From assembly GCF_900197575.1 (NCBI RefSeq), contig NZ_FZLN01000001.1:1-64000 (forward strand): a DNA stretch of 64,000 bases, given 5' to 3'. A model generated the notes under the pieces. The model did no database searches. It worked only from the letters and a program-made list of their open reading frames with translations, and was not told where the DNA came from. This document shows positions 1 to 8,884 of this stretch, one piece after another. Within the stretch, counting starts at the first letter, position 1. Every line of letters starts with the position of its first letter. This DNA is from Acinetobacter apis. Lineage in GTDB: Bacteria > Pseudomonadota > Gammaproteobacteria > Pseudomonadales > Moraxellaceae. Both the position numbers and the translations under genes were made by a program.

Positions 1-150
1 GAAGGCGTTGAAATGGTTATGCCAGGTGACAACGTTGAAATGTCAGTAGAATTGATCCACCCGATTGCGATGGATGCTGGTCTACGTTTTGCGATCCGTG
101 AAGGCGGTCGTACTGTAGGCGCTGGTGTTGTTGCTAAAGTTATTGCATAA
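1..150 (+). CDS. tuf: elongation factor Tu, C-terminal end (partial)
   Basis: The reading frame is open from base 1 and ends at the TAA at 148-150. It encodes the last 49 residues of EF-Tu, with the domain 3 signature PGDNVEM and the terminal [14 protein letters not shown] stretch that is nearly invariant in bacteria. EF-Tu delivers aminoacyl-tRNA to the ribosome as a GTP complex in the cytosol. The 5' part lies outside the window, so it cannot be told which tuf copy this is. A strong terminator follows. Confidence 0.97.
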   Translation, partial: EGVEMVMPGDNVEMSVELIHPIAMDAGLRFAIREGGRTVGAGVVAKVIA

Positions 151-165
151 TTTGTAATGTACTTT

Positions 166-196
166 GAAAAACGCTCCTTTTAGGAGCGTTTTTTTA
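166..196 (+). terminator. intrinsic terminator after tuf
   Basis: A stem AAAACGCTCC / GGAGCGTTTT with a short TTTTA loop is followed by a T run. It lies 18 bases after the tuf stop and separates tuf from rimI. Confidence 0.9.
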
Positions 197-233
197 TCGC
201 TTAATTTAAATGAAATTGATAGAAGTAAACATC

Positions 234-701
234 ATGACAGTTGTAGTAAGGCAAATGCAGGCGGTAGATGTTAATGCAGTCTATGCCATAGAAAAAGAAG
301 TACAATTCCATCCTTGGTCGCTAACGCAATTTCAAGATGCACAACAAAATTATCACTCGATGGTGATTGACGTCGATGGGGAAGTGAGAGGGTTTTGTAT
401 TTTGCAACCTGTATTAGATGAAGCAAATTTATTATTAATGGCGATATCACCGAAATACCAAGGGCAAGGACTAGGCTATCAACTCTTAGAACAGTCGATC
501 AATACATTAAAAAATGCACCAATACAAATTTTTTTAGAAGTACGTGAACGAAATCTAGCTGCAATTGCGCTATATGAAAAAATGGCCTTTCATCAGATTG
601 ATATGCGTAAAAACTATTATCCGAATCAAGATGGCACGCGAGAGCATGCAGTCATTATGGTCAAAGCGTGTAGCGATGATTTTCAATCACTCTTTCGTTA
701 A
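234..701 (+). CDS. rimI: ribosomal protein alanine N-acetyltransferase RimI-like (GNAT)
   Basis: This 155-aa GNAT-fold protein carries the acetyl-CoA binding motif QGQGLG (about residues 82-87). It also has the RimI-type C-terminal motif with NLAAIALYEKMAF followed by an RKNYYP segment. RimI acetylates the N-terminal alanine of ribosomal protein S18. I chose ATG 234 over the upstream in-frame ATG 210 because the family begins with a short strand resembling TVVVRQM. The last ten residues (CSDDFQSLFR) extend a little beyond the usual end. It is convergent with bpt, 6 bases apart. Confidence 0.85.
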   Translation: MTVVVRQMQAVDVNAVYAIEKEVQFHPWSLTQFQDAQQNYHSMVIDVDGEVRGFCILQPVLDEANLLLMAISPKYQGQGLGYQLLEQSINTLKNAPIQIFLEVRERNLAAIALYEKMAFHQIDMRKNYYPNQDGTREHAVIMVKACSDDFQSLFR

Positions 702-707
702 TACACC

Positions 708-1526
708 TTATTTAATAATTGCTTTCCAACCAATAGGAAAGGTAGTCATTAATGAGGTACCTAAGCTTTCAATCTCTTCTGCATTTAAATGTCGATTCAG
801 CTGATGCCATTCTCCATCGATAAGTAACTCAAATGGAAGATACTGATTTTTATAATTCATCTTTGGTGAGTGTGGCACCCAATAGCCTAAATAAACAAAG
901 TCTAAATTTAACGATTGGATATATTCAATTTGCTTTAAAATTGCAAATACCCCTAAAGAACGTCGGTGCTCATTGGGATCAAAAAAAGTATAGACTGCAG
1001 ATAAGCCATCATCTAAAGCATCACATGTAGAGACACTCATTAAGCGATCATCCAACCACAGTTCAAGAAAAAAGCTTTCGGTACAGGTATTAAGTAAAAA
1101 CTTTTCGAACTGCTCGCGGCTAGGTGGGTACATGTCACCATCTTGATGGCGAACGTTAATGTACTTTTCATATAACGTATAATAAGCATCAATAGAGTCA
1201 ATTTGATCAATTGAGGTGACTTTAACGCTTAAATCTTGGTTACGATTCCATGCTTTTTTCTGTTGGCTATTCATTTTGAACGTATCGACAGGAACACGGC
1301 ATGACAAGCATTGCCTGCATGAATGACATTCTGGTCGATACACATAATCACCACTACGTCTAAATCCTGTTCTTGAAAGATCAGATAAGGTGTGTACATC
1401 AATCTTTTGTTCAGGATTTAAAAAAACCATACGCGATGGTTTATAAATCAAATAGCTACAATCATGCGGCGGAGTAATAAAATATTGTAGCTCGTGTAGT
1501 GGGGACTTAGGATTGTATGAGTTCAT
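708..1526 (-). CDS. bpt: aspartate/glutamate leucyltransferase (Bpt)
   Basis: The 272-aa protein belongs to the arginyl/leucyl-tRNA-protein transferase family (ATE). It shows the N-terminal cysteine cluster CHSCRQCLSCR (about residues 67-77) and the C-terminal GNAT-like half with VYTFFDPNEHRRSLG and YLGYWVP. Bpt transfers leucine from Leu-tRNA to proteins with N-terminal Asp or Glu, making them N-end rule substrates for ClpSAP. The next gene upstream on the same strand is aat, 23 bases away. The two N-end rule transferases therefore probably form an operon. Length is normal. Confidence 0.93.
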   Translation of the reverse strand: MNSYNPKSPLHELQYFITPPHDCSYLIYKPSRMVFLNPEQKIDVHTLSDLSRTGFRRSGDYVYRPECHSCRQCLSCRVPVDTFKMNSQQKKAWNRNQDLSVKVTSIDQIDSIDAYYTLYEKYINVRHQDGDMYPPSREQFEKFLLNTCTESFFLELWLDDRLMSVSTCDALDDGLSAVYTFFDPNEHRRSLGVFAILKQIEYIQSLNLDFVYLGYWVPHSPKMNYKNQYLPFELLIDGEWHQLNRHLNAEEIESLGTSLMTTFPIGWKAIIK

Positions 1527-1549
1527 CTTGTTTGTCCCTCCAGCGTTAA

Positions 1550-2287
1550 TTATTTGGTGATAAGTTGCTTAGATAATGCAATTGACTTACTTGAAAATAC
1601 ACTGTCTTGATATTTTTTCCAATCAATACGCGATTGTTTTATGACATTTTGTAACGAATTTAAATATTCTTCCCGTGAAATACAGGTTGCACCAAGGCTC
1701 ATGAGATGGTCATTTTCAAGTTGACAGTCAATCCAAGGTAAATCTTGTTCTTGCCCAATCAGCATCAGTACATAAAATGCAATTTTTGAGACATCTGTTC
1801 TTTGGCTAAACATCGACTCACCAAAACAGCCTTTGCCCAAATGAATGCCATATAGCCCACCAACCAGTGTCTCATGTTCCCATACTTCTATACTATAGCC
1901 TAAACCTTGCTGAAACATGTCAATATAGCTTTGAATGATATCTTCACTAATCCATGTTTCATTGGCATAGTGTCTTGGCAAAGAACAAGAGCGAATGACT
2001 TTCGAAAATGCTTGATTGATGGTGATACGATAGTCATGTTTTTTCATTGAACGAAGCAAGGTTTTGCTTGGCGTATAATCTTTCGGGTATATGACACAAC
2101 GTGGATCAGGACTCCACCAACAAATCGGATCGCCTTCATTGAACCAAGGAAATAGCCCATGAGAGTAAGCCTCTATGAGTGTAGGGACAGCTAAATCTGC
2201 ACCTAAACAAATTAAGCCTTCTCCTTCAGGATCTGTTTCCATTGGGTTTGGAAAAATATATTGCGATTGCGGTCTTGTTTGCATCAT
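1550..2287 (-). CDS. aat: leucyl/phenylalanyl-tRNA--protein transferase
   Basis: The protein of about 245 aa carries the Aat signatures [18 protein letters not shown] near the N-terminus, [18 protein letters not shown] in the middle, and [14 protein letters not shown]. Aat adds Leu or Phe to proteins with N-terminal Arg or Lys, creating primary N-degrons for ClpS/ClpAP. It lies directly upstream of bpt on the same strand. Two ATG codons stand together at the start (2287 and 2284), and either could be used. The family assignment is secure. Confidence 0.95.
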   Translation of the reverse strand: MMQTRPQSQYIFPNPMETDPEGEGLICLGADLAVPTLIEAYSHGLFPWFNEGDPICWWSPDPRCVIYPKDYTPSKTLLRSMKKHDYRITINQAFSKVIRSCSLPRHYANETWISEDIIQSYIDMFQQGLGYSIEVWEHETLVGGLYGIHLGKGCFGESMFSQRTDVSKIAFYVLMLIGQEQDLPWIDCQLENDHLMSLGATCISREEYLNSLQNVIKQSRIDWKKYQDSVFSSKSIALSKQLITK

Positions 2288-2323
2288 AAATTAAAGGTGT
2301 ATGGTGAGTTTGAATAATCAGAA

Positions 2324-2356
2324 AGAAAAAAGCCGTATGAAACATACGGCTTTTAG
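2324..2356 (-). terminator. intrinsic terminator of trxB
   Basis: The stem AGCCGTATG / CATACGGCT has a 3-base loop. On the minus strand it is followed by a T run, just past the trxB stop. Confidence 0.85.
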
Positions 2357-2358
2357 CA

Positions 2359-3321
<963 letters not shown>

Positions 3322-3542
3322 TTATAATAATGAGCTATAAAAAATTATACGTGAAACGAGGATCTTTGTGTTATCAATAATTATTGATATGATTAATTGC
3401 TTAAACCGATCTTTTTCATCTCATACGATAAAAGCACACAAAGAAAGGCATGTAATTTTATATAACACATGCATAATACAAATTCAGTGAAAATTGTAAG
3501 TCACTTGTTTCGAATTTATCATTTTAATGTACAGGAATATCT

Positions 3543-6500
3543 ATGACTGCGGTGTCAAGTGTCTATGCACAGCGCTTAATTACGACATTATTTTTAATGT
3601 CTCTAGGGATCTATTTGTTTATAGCGACCGTGACATATACACCTTTTGATCCAGGTTGGATGCATATTTCCAGTGATACACAGCAAGTATCTAATGCAAG
3701 CGGTATCGCTGGTGCATGGATTGCAGATTTAATCTTTGGCTTTTTAGGATGGGCAAGCTTACTCATTCCATTTTTCTTATTTATAGAAGCCATTCAGGTT
3801 TGGTGGCCTCGAAGTTTTTTAAGCCGTCCATTTCGTTATGCTGCACAATTTTTTATTTTGCTTGCAACTGCAAGTTTATTGTATTTGTTTTTACCAATAT
3901 CATCTGATGCATTAGACAATGCATCAGGCGGTATAATTGGCTATGAATTGGGTAAAAATTTATCACAATTGCTCACCATGTACGGTGCAAGCGGTTTTTT
4001 GGTTGTTCTATGGGGTATTTTATTTACCTTAGCATTTGGTATTGAATGGAATAAAACATGGGCAACATTAAAAGAAACGCCTCATTATTTACAAGAACTG
4101 TTTTATCGTAATGTTCCTGAGAGCGAAGCTGCATTTGATTTAACCACTCAGCAGCGTAAACGTATTGAACCAACAATAGCATCACCTGCAGCAGCCACAG
4201 CTACGCCTGAAATGAAGCAACAGGCGATGGATGAAGAACCTATAATTCATAAAGAAAAAACAGCTGATCTTGTTCAACATGCGGTTGATACACATCAAGA
4301 CCAAGATCCTATTGAAACACCGAAACCTGCGCAGACCGCAGTCACTTCGACTGTAATTTCTGACACTGATTTTCAGCATACCCTTGATAAAGCACATGCG
4401 CTTAAACAAGATCAAGCACAGCGTGTGGTAAGTACTGGTGAAGTGTGGCGTGCATTAGATGATAAAACGGTTGATCAACACCGTGAAGATATTGATGCAC
4501 TGCTTAAACTTGCAGAAGAACAAGATATTCATATTGAGCAAGGTCAAACACAGTCACAAGCTACTCAATCATCATTTTCAGCAACTGAGCCAAAAACAAC
4601 CCATATTGATTGGGATGATGAAAAAATATTCGATGAATTGCTTGAAAGTGTACCCAAGGATCATTTAAGTCATGCCGCGCTCACCACGGCACCAGCGTTG
4701 ACTTATCCAAAGAGTCAGCCCGAAGTGCCAGTAAAAGCCATAGAGCCTGTGGTTGATCATCATGTAAATGATATTGAGCAACTTTTGGCATTAGAGAAAG
4801 AAGCATCTCCCCAGCCAAATACGCCTGTAGCACCACCGGTATCAGCAGCGACAGAACATGTTGTTGATACACCTGTACCAAAAGTGCAGTCAAGTTATGC
4901 GCAATCTTCTGCCTTTACCCAACCAGCAATCAAAACTGAGTTAAATACATTATCAAAAGATGAGTTTATTGAAGCTTGGCAAGAAACAGCAGGGCAACCT
5001 ACTGAGCCTGACTTTGATTTAGATGCGCCACTGACAGACAGTCATGGTCGTCCAATGTCACGTGCGATGCAAACAGCAACCAAGCGTGCAGGTTTATCCC
5101 CAATTCCTGAACAATCCCTGTTAGATGAAGTTGATCCAAATAAAAAAGTTAACTTCACTGCAGAACAGTTGGCACGGTTATCTGAATTATTGGAAATTAA
5201 ATTACAAGAATTTAATGTCAAAGCCAAAGTAGTAGAAGCACAACCTGGTCCTGTTGTAACACGTTTTGAACTTGACTTAGCGCCTGGCGTAAAAGCCTCT
5301 AAGGTGACCAATATCTCACGTGATTTAGCCCGCTCAATGTCGATGGCTTCTGTTCGTGTGGTAGAGGTGATTCCAGGTAAACCGTATATTGGTATTGAAG
5401 TACCAAATAGTAGTCGAGAAATGGTGCGTTTGACTGAGTTGCTCAAAACCGATGCGTATACTGATCCGAATGGTTTAATCAGTATGGCAATGGGTAAAGA
5501 TATTTCAGGCAATCCTGTGTTAACTGATCTTGCGAAAGCACCGCATATGCTGGTTGCAGGAACAACAGGTTCTGGTAAGTCGGTTGCAGTCAATGCCATG
5601 CTGCTGTCGATGTTGTTAAAATATACACCCCAAGATTTACGCTTAATTTTAATTGATCCAAAACAGTTAGAGCTTGCCAATTACAGCGATATTCCGCATT
5701 TATTAACGCCTGTAGTGACAGATATGAAAGATGCTGTGAGTGCCTTAAATTGGTGTGTGAATGAAATGGAACGCCGTTATAAGCTCATGTCATTTTTAAA
5801 AGTGCGTAAAATCGTTGACTATAATCGTAAAGTTAAAGAAGCACTGGCGACAGGGGAGGACTTAATTGACCCAACTTGGAAGCCAAGCGATTCGGCCACA
5901 CAAGAGCGTGCACCACGTTTAGAAACACTACCGATGATTGTGATTGTGGCTGATGAATTTGCAGACATGATTATGCAAGTGGGGAAAAAAGCAGAAGAAA
6001 TGATTACGCGGTTAGCACAAAAATCACGTGCTGCTGGGATTCATCTTTTGCTTGCAACCCAGCGCCCATCTGTTGATGTGATTACAGGTTTAATTAAAGC
6101 CAATATCCCAACCCGTGTGGCATTACGTGTTAACAGTAAAATTGACTCGCGAACAATTCTAGATGCTGGTGGAGCAGAAGATCTTTTGGGTCACGGTGAC
6201 ATGCTGTTTTTGGCACCAGGTAAGATAGAACCTGAGCGTGTTCATGGGGCATTTATTAGCGATGATGAAGTCAACCGTATTTGTGATGCATGGCGTGAAC
6301 GTGGTGATCCTAACTATATTGATGAAATATTAACTCCATACGATGAAGAAAGCACGTCACGAAGCAGTAGCGAGGATGGCGATGCAAGTCCAGACCGCGA
6401 TGTGCTTTATGATCAAGCTGTGGCTTTTGTACTTGAGAGTCGAAAAGCCTCGACTTCATCATTACAACGAAAATTTAGTTTAGGATATAACCGTGCAGCA

Positions 6501-6578
6501 CGTTTGGTGGATACCATGGAAGAAAATGGCATTGTTAGTGCAATGGGGTCCAACGGCAAGCGTGAAATTTTGGTATAA
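3543..6578 (+). CDS. ftsK: DNA translocase FtsK
   Basis: The 1011-aa protein couples chromosome segregation at dif with cell division. The N-terminal 180 residues or so contain about four membrane segments. A long acidic, Gln/Pro/Thr-rich linker spans roughly residues 200-500. The motor domain has Walker A GTTGSGKS (about residue 675) and a Walker B region ending VIVADEFADM. The C-terminal gamma winged-helix domain ends GSNGKREILV and would read KOPS sequences and contact XerD. Start ATG 3543 precedes the first membrane segment. A terminator follows at once. Confidence 0.97.
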   Translation: MTAVSSVYAQRLITTLFLMSLGIYLFIATVTYTPFDPGWMHISSDTQQVSNASGIAGAWIADLIFGFLGWASLLIPFFLFIEAIQVWWPRSFLSRPFRYAAQFFILLATASLLYLFLPISSDALDNASGGIIGYELGKNLSQLLTMYGASGFLVVLWGILFTLAFGIEWNKTWATLKETPHYLQELFYRNVPESEAAFDLTTQQRKRIEPTIASPAAATATPEMKQQAMDEEPIIHKEKTADLVQHAVDTHQDQDPIETPKPAQTAVTSTVISDTDFQHTLDKAHALKQDQAQRVVSTGEVWRALDDKTVDQHREDIDALLKLAEEQDIHIEQGQTQSQATQSSFSATEPKTTHIDWDDEKIFDELLESVPKDHLSHAALTTAPALTYPKSQPEVPVKAIEPVVDHHVNDIEQLLALEKEASPQPNTPVAPPVSAATEHVVDTPVPKVQSSYAQSSAFTQPAIKTELNTLSKDEFIEAWQETAGQPTEPDFDLDAPLTDSHGRPMSRAMQTATKRAGLSPIPEQSLLDEVDPNKKVNFTAEQLARLSELLEIKLQEFNVKAKVVEAQPGPVVTRFELDLAPGVKASKVTNISRDLARSMSMASVRVVEVIPGKPYIGIEVPNSSREMVRLTELLKTDAYTDPNGLISMAMGKDISGNPVLTDLAKAPHMLVAGTTGSGKSVAVNAMLLSMLLKYTPQDLRLILIDPKQLELANYSDIPHLLTPVVTDMKDAVSALNWCVNEMERRYKLMSFLKVRKIVDYNRKVKEALATGEDLIDPTWKPSDSATQERAPRLETLPMIVIVADEFADMIMQVGKKAEEMITRLAQKSRAAGIHLLLATQRPSVDVITGLIKANIPTRVALRVNSKIDSRTILDAGGAEDLLGHGDMLFLAPGKIEPERVHGAFISDDEVNRICDAWRERGDPNYIDEILTPYDEESTSRSSSEDGDASPDRDVLYDQAVAFVLESRKASTSSLQRKFSLGYNRAARLVDTMEENGIVSAMGSNGKREILV

Positions 6579-6587
6579 TACCGCAAT

Positions 6588-6620
6588 GAAAAACATCCCC
6601 ATAACGGGGATGTTTTTTTA
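6588..6620 (+). terminator. intrinsic terminator after ftsK
   Basis: The stem AACATCCCC / GGGGATGTT has a 4-5-base loop and a seven-T tail, about 10 bases past the ftsK stop. Confidence 0.9.
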
Positions 6621-6660
6621 TGATTATTTTTACAAGATTGGATAGTAAGGACAGTACAGT

Positions 6661-7293
6661 ATGTTTACCGCATTATTGACATTAGCATTTATTAATTTAT
6701 GTGCATTACTGACCCCAGGTCCAGATTTCTTTATGGTTAGCCAAACGGCAATGAGCTGTTCACGTAAAGCTGCATTATCCGTTGTGGCAGGCATGACACT
6801 TGGCGTTACGTTTTGGGTATTATTGGCATTATTTGGTCTAAATATTATTTTTGAACAAGTTGTTTGGTTGCGTAAAGCATTATTTATTGGCGGTGGTTTA
6901 TATTTAAGTTGGCTCGGTATTCAATTGTTACGTAGTGCTTGCCGTAAACAGATTGCTACACAGCAAACTCTTACAGCATCTGCTTCTCTCACTCAAAAGC
7001 CACTTCGTCATTATTTTTTGAAGGGACTGATTGCAAATTTATCTAATCCTAAAGTCATTATTTACTTTGGCAGTATTTTTGCAGTATTTTTATCTAATCC
7101 TGTATTAGATCAGGCACATACTTGGTTATTCTTTATTGTAGTTTCAGAAACAGCACTGTGGTTTGTATTGGTGACATTTATTTTTTCTTTACCAGCTTGC
7201 AAAGTTTTTTATCAAAAATCTGTCCGTTGGATTGATGGCGTGTCTGGTGGCTTGTTTACATTATTTGGCTTATTTTTAATGAATAGCAAATAA
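6661..7293 (+). CDS. LysE/RhtB family amino-acid exporter
   Basis: This 210-aa hydrophobic protein has the family hallmark near its N-terminus, LTPGPDFFMVS, followed by GMTLGVTFWVLLALFGL. It contains about six membrane segments and the mid-protein motif FLKGLIANLSNPKVIIYF. LysE/RhtB proteins export amino acids such as lysine, threonine or homoserine across the inner membrane; the substrate here cannot be told. Its stop codon abuts the stop of a truncated copy of a MocR-type regulator on the other strand. An exporter-regulator pair was therefore probably the original arrangement. Confidence 0.88.
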   Translation: MFTALLTLAFINLCALLTPGPDFFMVSQTAMSCSRKAALSVVAGMTLGVTFWVLLALFGLNIIFEQVVWLRKALFIGGGLYLSWLGIQLLRSACRKQIATQQTLTASASLTQKPLRHYFLKGLIANLSNPKVIIYFGSIFAVFLSNPVLDQAHTWLFFIVVSETALWFVLVTFIFSLPACKVFYQKSVRWIDGVSGGLFTLFGLFLMNSK

Positions 7294-7376
7294 TTATTGG
7301 CGAGCTTGAATCCACGCAGCAAGATACTTGAGTGCTTGATGAATTTGATCTGTCATGGGGTCGCCTGCATCTAAGC
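7294..7376 (-). pseudogene. 3'-terminal remnant of a MocR/PdxR-type regulator gene
   Basis: Read on the minus strand, this stretch encodes a C-terminus with AGDPMTDQIHQALKYLA and its own stop at 7294-7296, directly beside the lysE stop. It matches the C-terminus of the intact regulator at 8885-10315 but ends AWIQARQ rather than EWIKNRISY. Sequence similarity breaks off after 7376. I infer that this is the original 3' end of the neighbouring regulator, or of a close homologue, separated from the rest by a later insertion or recombination. Confidence 0.8.
7309..7376 (+). repeat. 68-bp direct repeat, left copy
   Basis: This copy matches 8906-8973 over 68 positions with two mismatches (7316 and 7371). 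The repeat brackets a segment of about 1.6 kb that contains the unknown gene at 7844-8461. It consists of coding sequence for the end of a MocR-type regulator. Confidence 0.92.
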
Positions 7377-7843
7377 CTAAACTATATAAAAGCAACACGC
7401 CCAAGAATCTGTATTTTCAGTACCAATTAGAGCTTATACAAGCAGTTAGTGCACCAATTGAAGAGTTACTCAGCCAATAATAGCTGATACAACATGCAAG
7501 TAAGTGGTTGCTATTCATAATATAATTTTAATAAAAAAGACATATTCAAGTTTGAATATATCTTTTAAGAGGGAGGGAGTGATTATCCAAACAGATGATG
7601 TACCGAGAACCCAAATGATTTAAACTCTGTAAGGCACAATGGTAAAATGTTTTAATGCTCAATTTTAAGCGTTTATCGTAAAAAACGTTAAGCACTGATC
7701 TTTTAGCGTTAAACTTTAACACTTAGTGTTGCGCATAGTGGTAGATTTAACGATACTACCCTCGTCATTAGTTTTTCACCAATTTGAATTCACTCACCAA
7801 AACGGTGCAACGAACGAACAATATAATGATTGACGAAGTCAGT
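7377..7843. other. intergenic segment of inserted DNA, no gene seen
   Basis: Just after the repeat breaks off, a short frame on the + strand (about 7408-7482) could encode a C-terminal fragment ending IEELLSQ and may be gene debris. A hairpin at 7535-7566 pairs 14 of 15 bases per arm. Around 7660-7735 there are several loosely repeated CGTTAA/GTTAA motifs. No intact coding frame, transposase remnant or RNA gene is recognisable. Confidence 0.5.
7535..7566. terminator. terminator-like hairpin without a neighbouring intact gene
   Basis: The arms AAAAGACATATTCAA and TTGAATATATCTTTT are separated by two bases, with one mismatch. A-rich and T-rich flanks would allow function in either direction. 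It lies just downstream of the possible gene debris at 7408-7482. Confidence 0.5.
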
Positions 7844-8461
7844 CTATAAGAACGTCGTTGAATTCTTTGTGCTTAAAATATAATCAAATTCCTGTTCAAA
7901 ATAGTCAATTTCAGCTTTAAGTGTTTCAATATATTTATCTAATTCAGTATATGAGGGCTTAAAGTTTTTTTCGAAGAATGCCAACATGTCAGGGTTTTGG
8001 AGATGTTTACTATCTTCATTATTTAAATTAGATGCAATTAATTTTTTTTCATAAGATTTATATTCCATTTCATAATCTTGTTTAATTTTAAATGAATCTG
8101 AAATTAAACGATCTCGTAAAAGAATTAGGCGGGGTAGTTGATATTGACGATATAATAATGCTTCTGCAATAGTTAATTTTTTTCCGCCAATTTCGATTAC
8201 TGTTTCTGCATTTTTTTTGGCAATCTCATTCCGCGTATTATAGTCTTGTTCAATTATATCTCGGATTGACTTTAATTTGCGATGCACCTGATCATGATGG
8301 TCTTTGACGTGTTTTCCATCTGATGTCATGCCTTGCTTAACGATTGTGACAAAACGATCAGTCATTTTATCTGTAATTTTGGCATCGACCATTTTTAAAC
8401 GACTTAATGCTTTAGTCACAGATTGGTTGTTGTCTTGTGGTGCTTCTTTAATATTAAACAT
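7844..8461 (-). CDS. hypothetical protein, coiled-coil rich
   Basis: I do not recognise this 205-aa protein. It is highly charged (many Lys, Asp, Glu) and mostly helical in appearance. A central segment reads EIGGKKLTIAEALLYRQYQL, followed by heptad-like helices to the end. It has no signal peptide or membrane segment. It is AT-rich and lies alone between two copies of the MocR 3' end, so it was probably acquired. A TTGTTG-N16-TATATT promoter could lie upstream on its strand at about 8600-8640. The EALLYR segment vaguely recalls small phage or septicolysin-like proteins, but this is too weak for a name. Confidence 0.6.
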   Translation of the reverse strand: MFNIKEAPQDNNQSVTKALSRLKMVDAKITDKMTDRFVTIVKQGMTSDGKHVKDHHDQVHRKLKSIRDIIEQDYNTRNEIAKKNAETVIEIGGKKLTIAEALLYRQYQLPRLILLRDRLISDSFKIKQDYEMEYKSYEKKLIASNLNNEDSKHLQNPDMLAFFEKNFKPSYTELDKYIETLKAEIDYFEQEFDYILSTKNSTTFL

Positions 8462-8884
8462 ATTGAATTAATTAAGGTTTCCGTGCGTATTTATGAAATA
8501 AATTTTTGGTGTATATTTGGTAGACAAAGGTATTTAAAAAAAGCTGTTAGAAGTGGATTTGAGCATTTTCAACTATTAATTTTACTCTTTTTTGCTGAAT
8601 TTAAGCAGCAATATAATATCTATCCAAAACTCAACAATATGACAATTTTAGGTAATTTTACGCATATATTGATATATAGTTGACATGTTTAACAGTTTTA
8701 GTATAAATCTATCTTATAGTTTGTCAGTTAACCTGTCAATAAAGGGTTATTCAAATTTTTTTAAAAAAGTTAACCTTAATTGACCATATTATATCCACAT
8801 AAATATTTTAAAGCTAAGATTTAATCAGCAATCTAAACAGATAAATCACTAATTTATAAGTATTCGATTTAAGTTAAATATAAA
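8462..8884. other. AT-rich intergenic region right of the unknown gene
   Basis: No coding frame in this 423-base stretch is convincing. It holds a near-consensus promoter on the + strand (8680-8707) with no gene in front of it. There are also repeated GTTAACC/GGTTAA-type words between about 8725 and 8785, possibly protein-binding sites. The right edge leads into the 3' end of the MocR-type regulator. Confidence 0.5.
8680..8707 (+). promoter_or_regulatory. orphan sigma70-type promoter
   Basis: TTGACA (8680-8685), 16 bases, then TATAAA (8702-8707). It points rightwards, where only the 3' end of a minus-strand gene follows, so it would give a short or antisense transcript. Confidence 0.5.

Noticed and set aside
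5042..5680. Minus-strand frame of 212 codons inside ftsK
   Set aside because: It lies opposite the conserved FtsK motor domain and shows no family features; a shadow of a highly biased coding sequence.
8423..8683. An 86-codon + strand frame overlapping the start of the unknown gene
   Set aside because: AT-rich chance frame; starts inside the opposite gene with no ribosome site.
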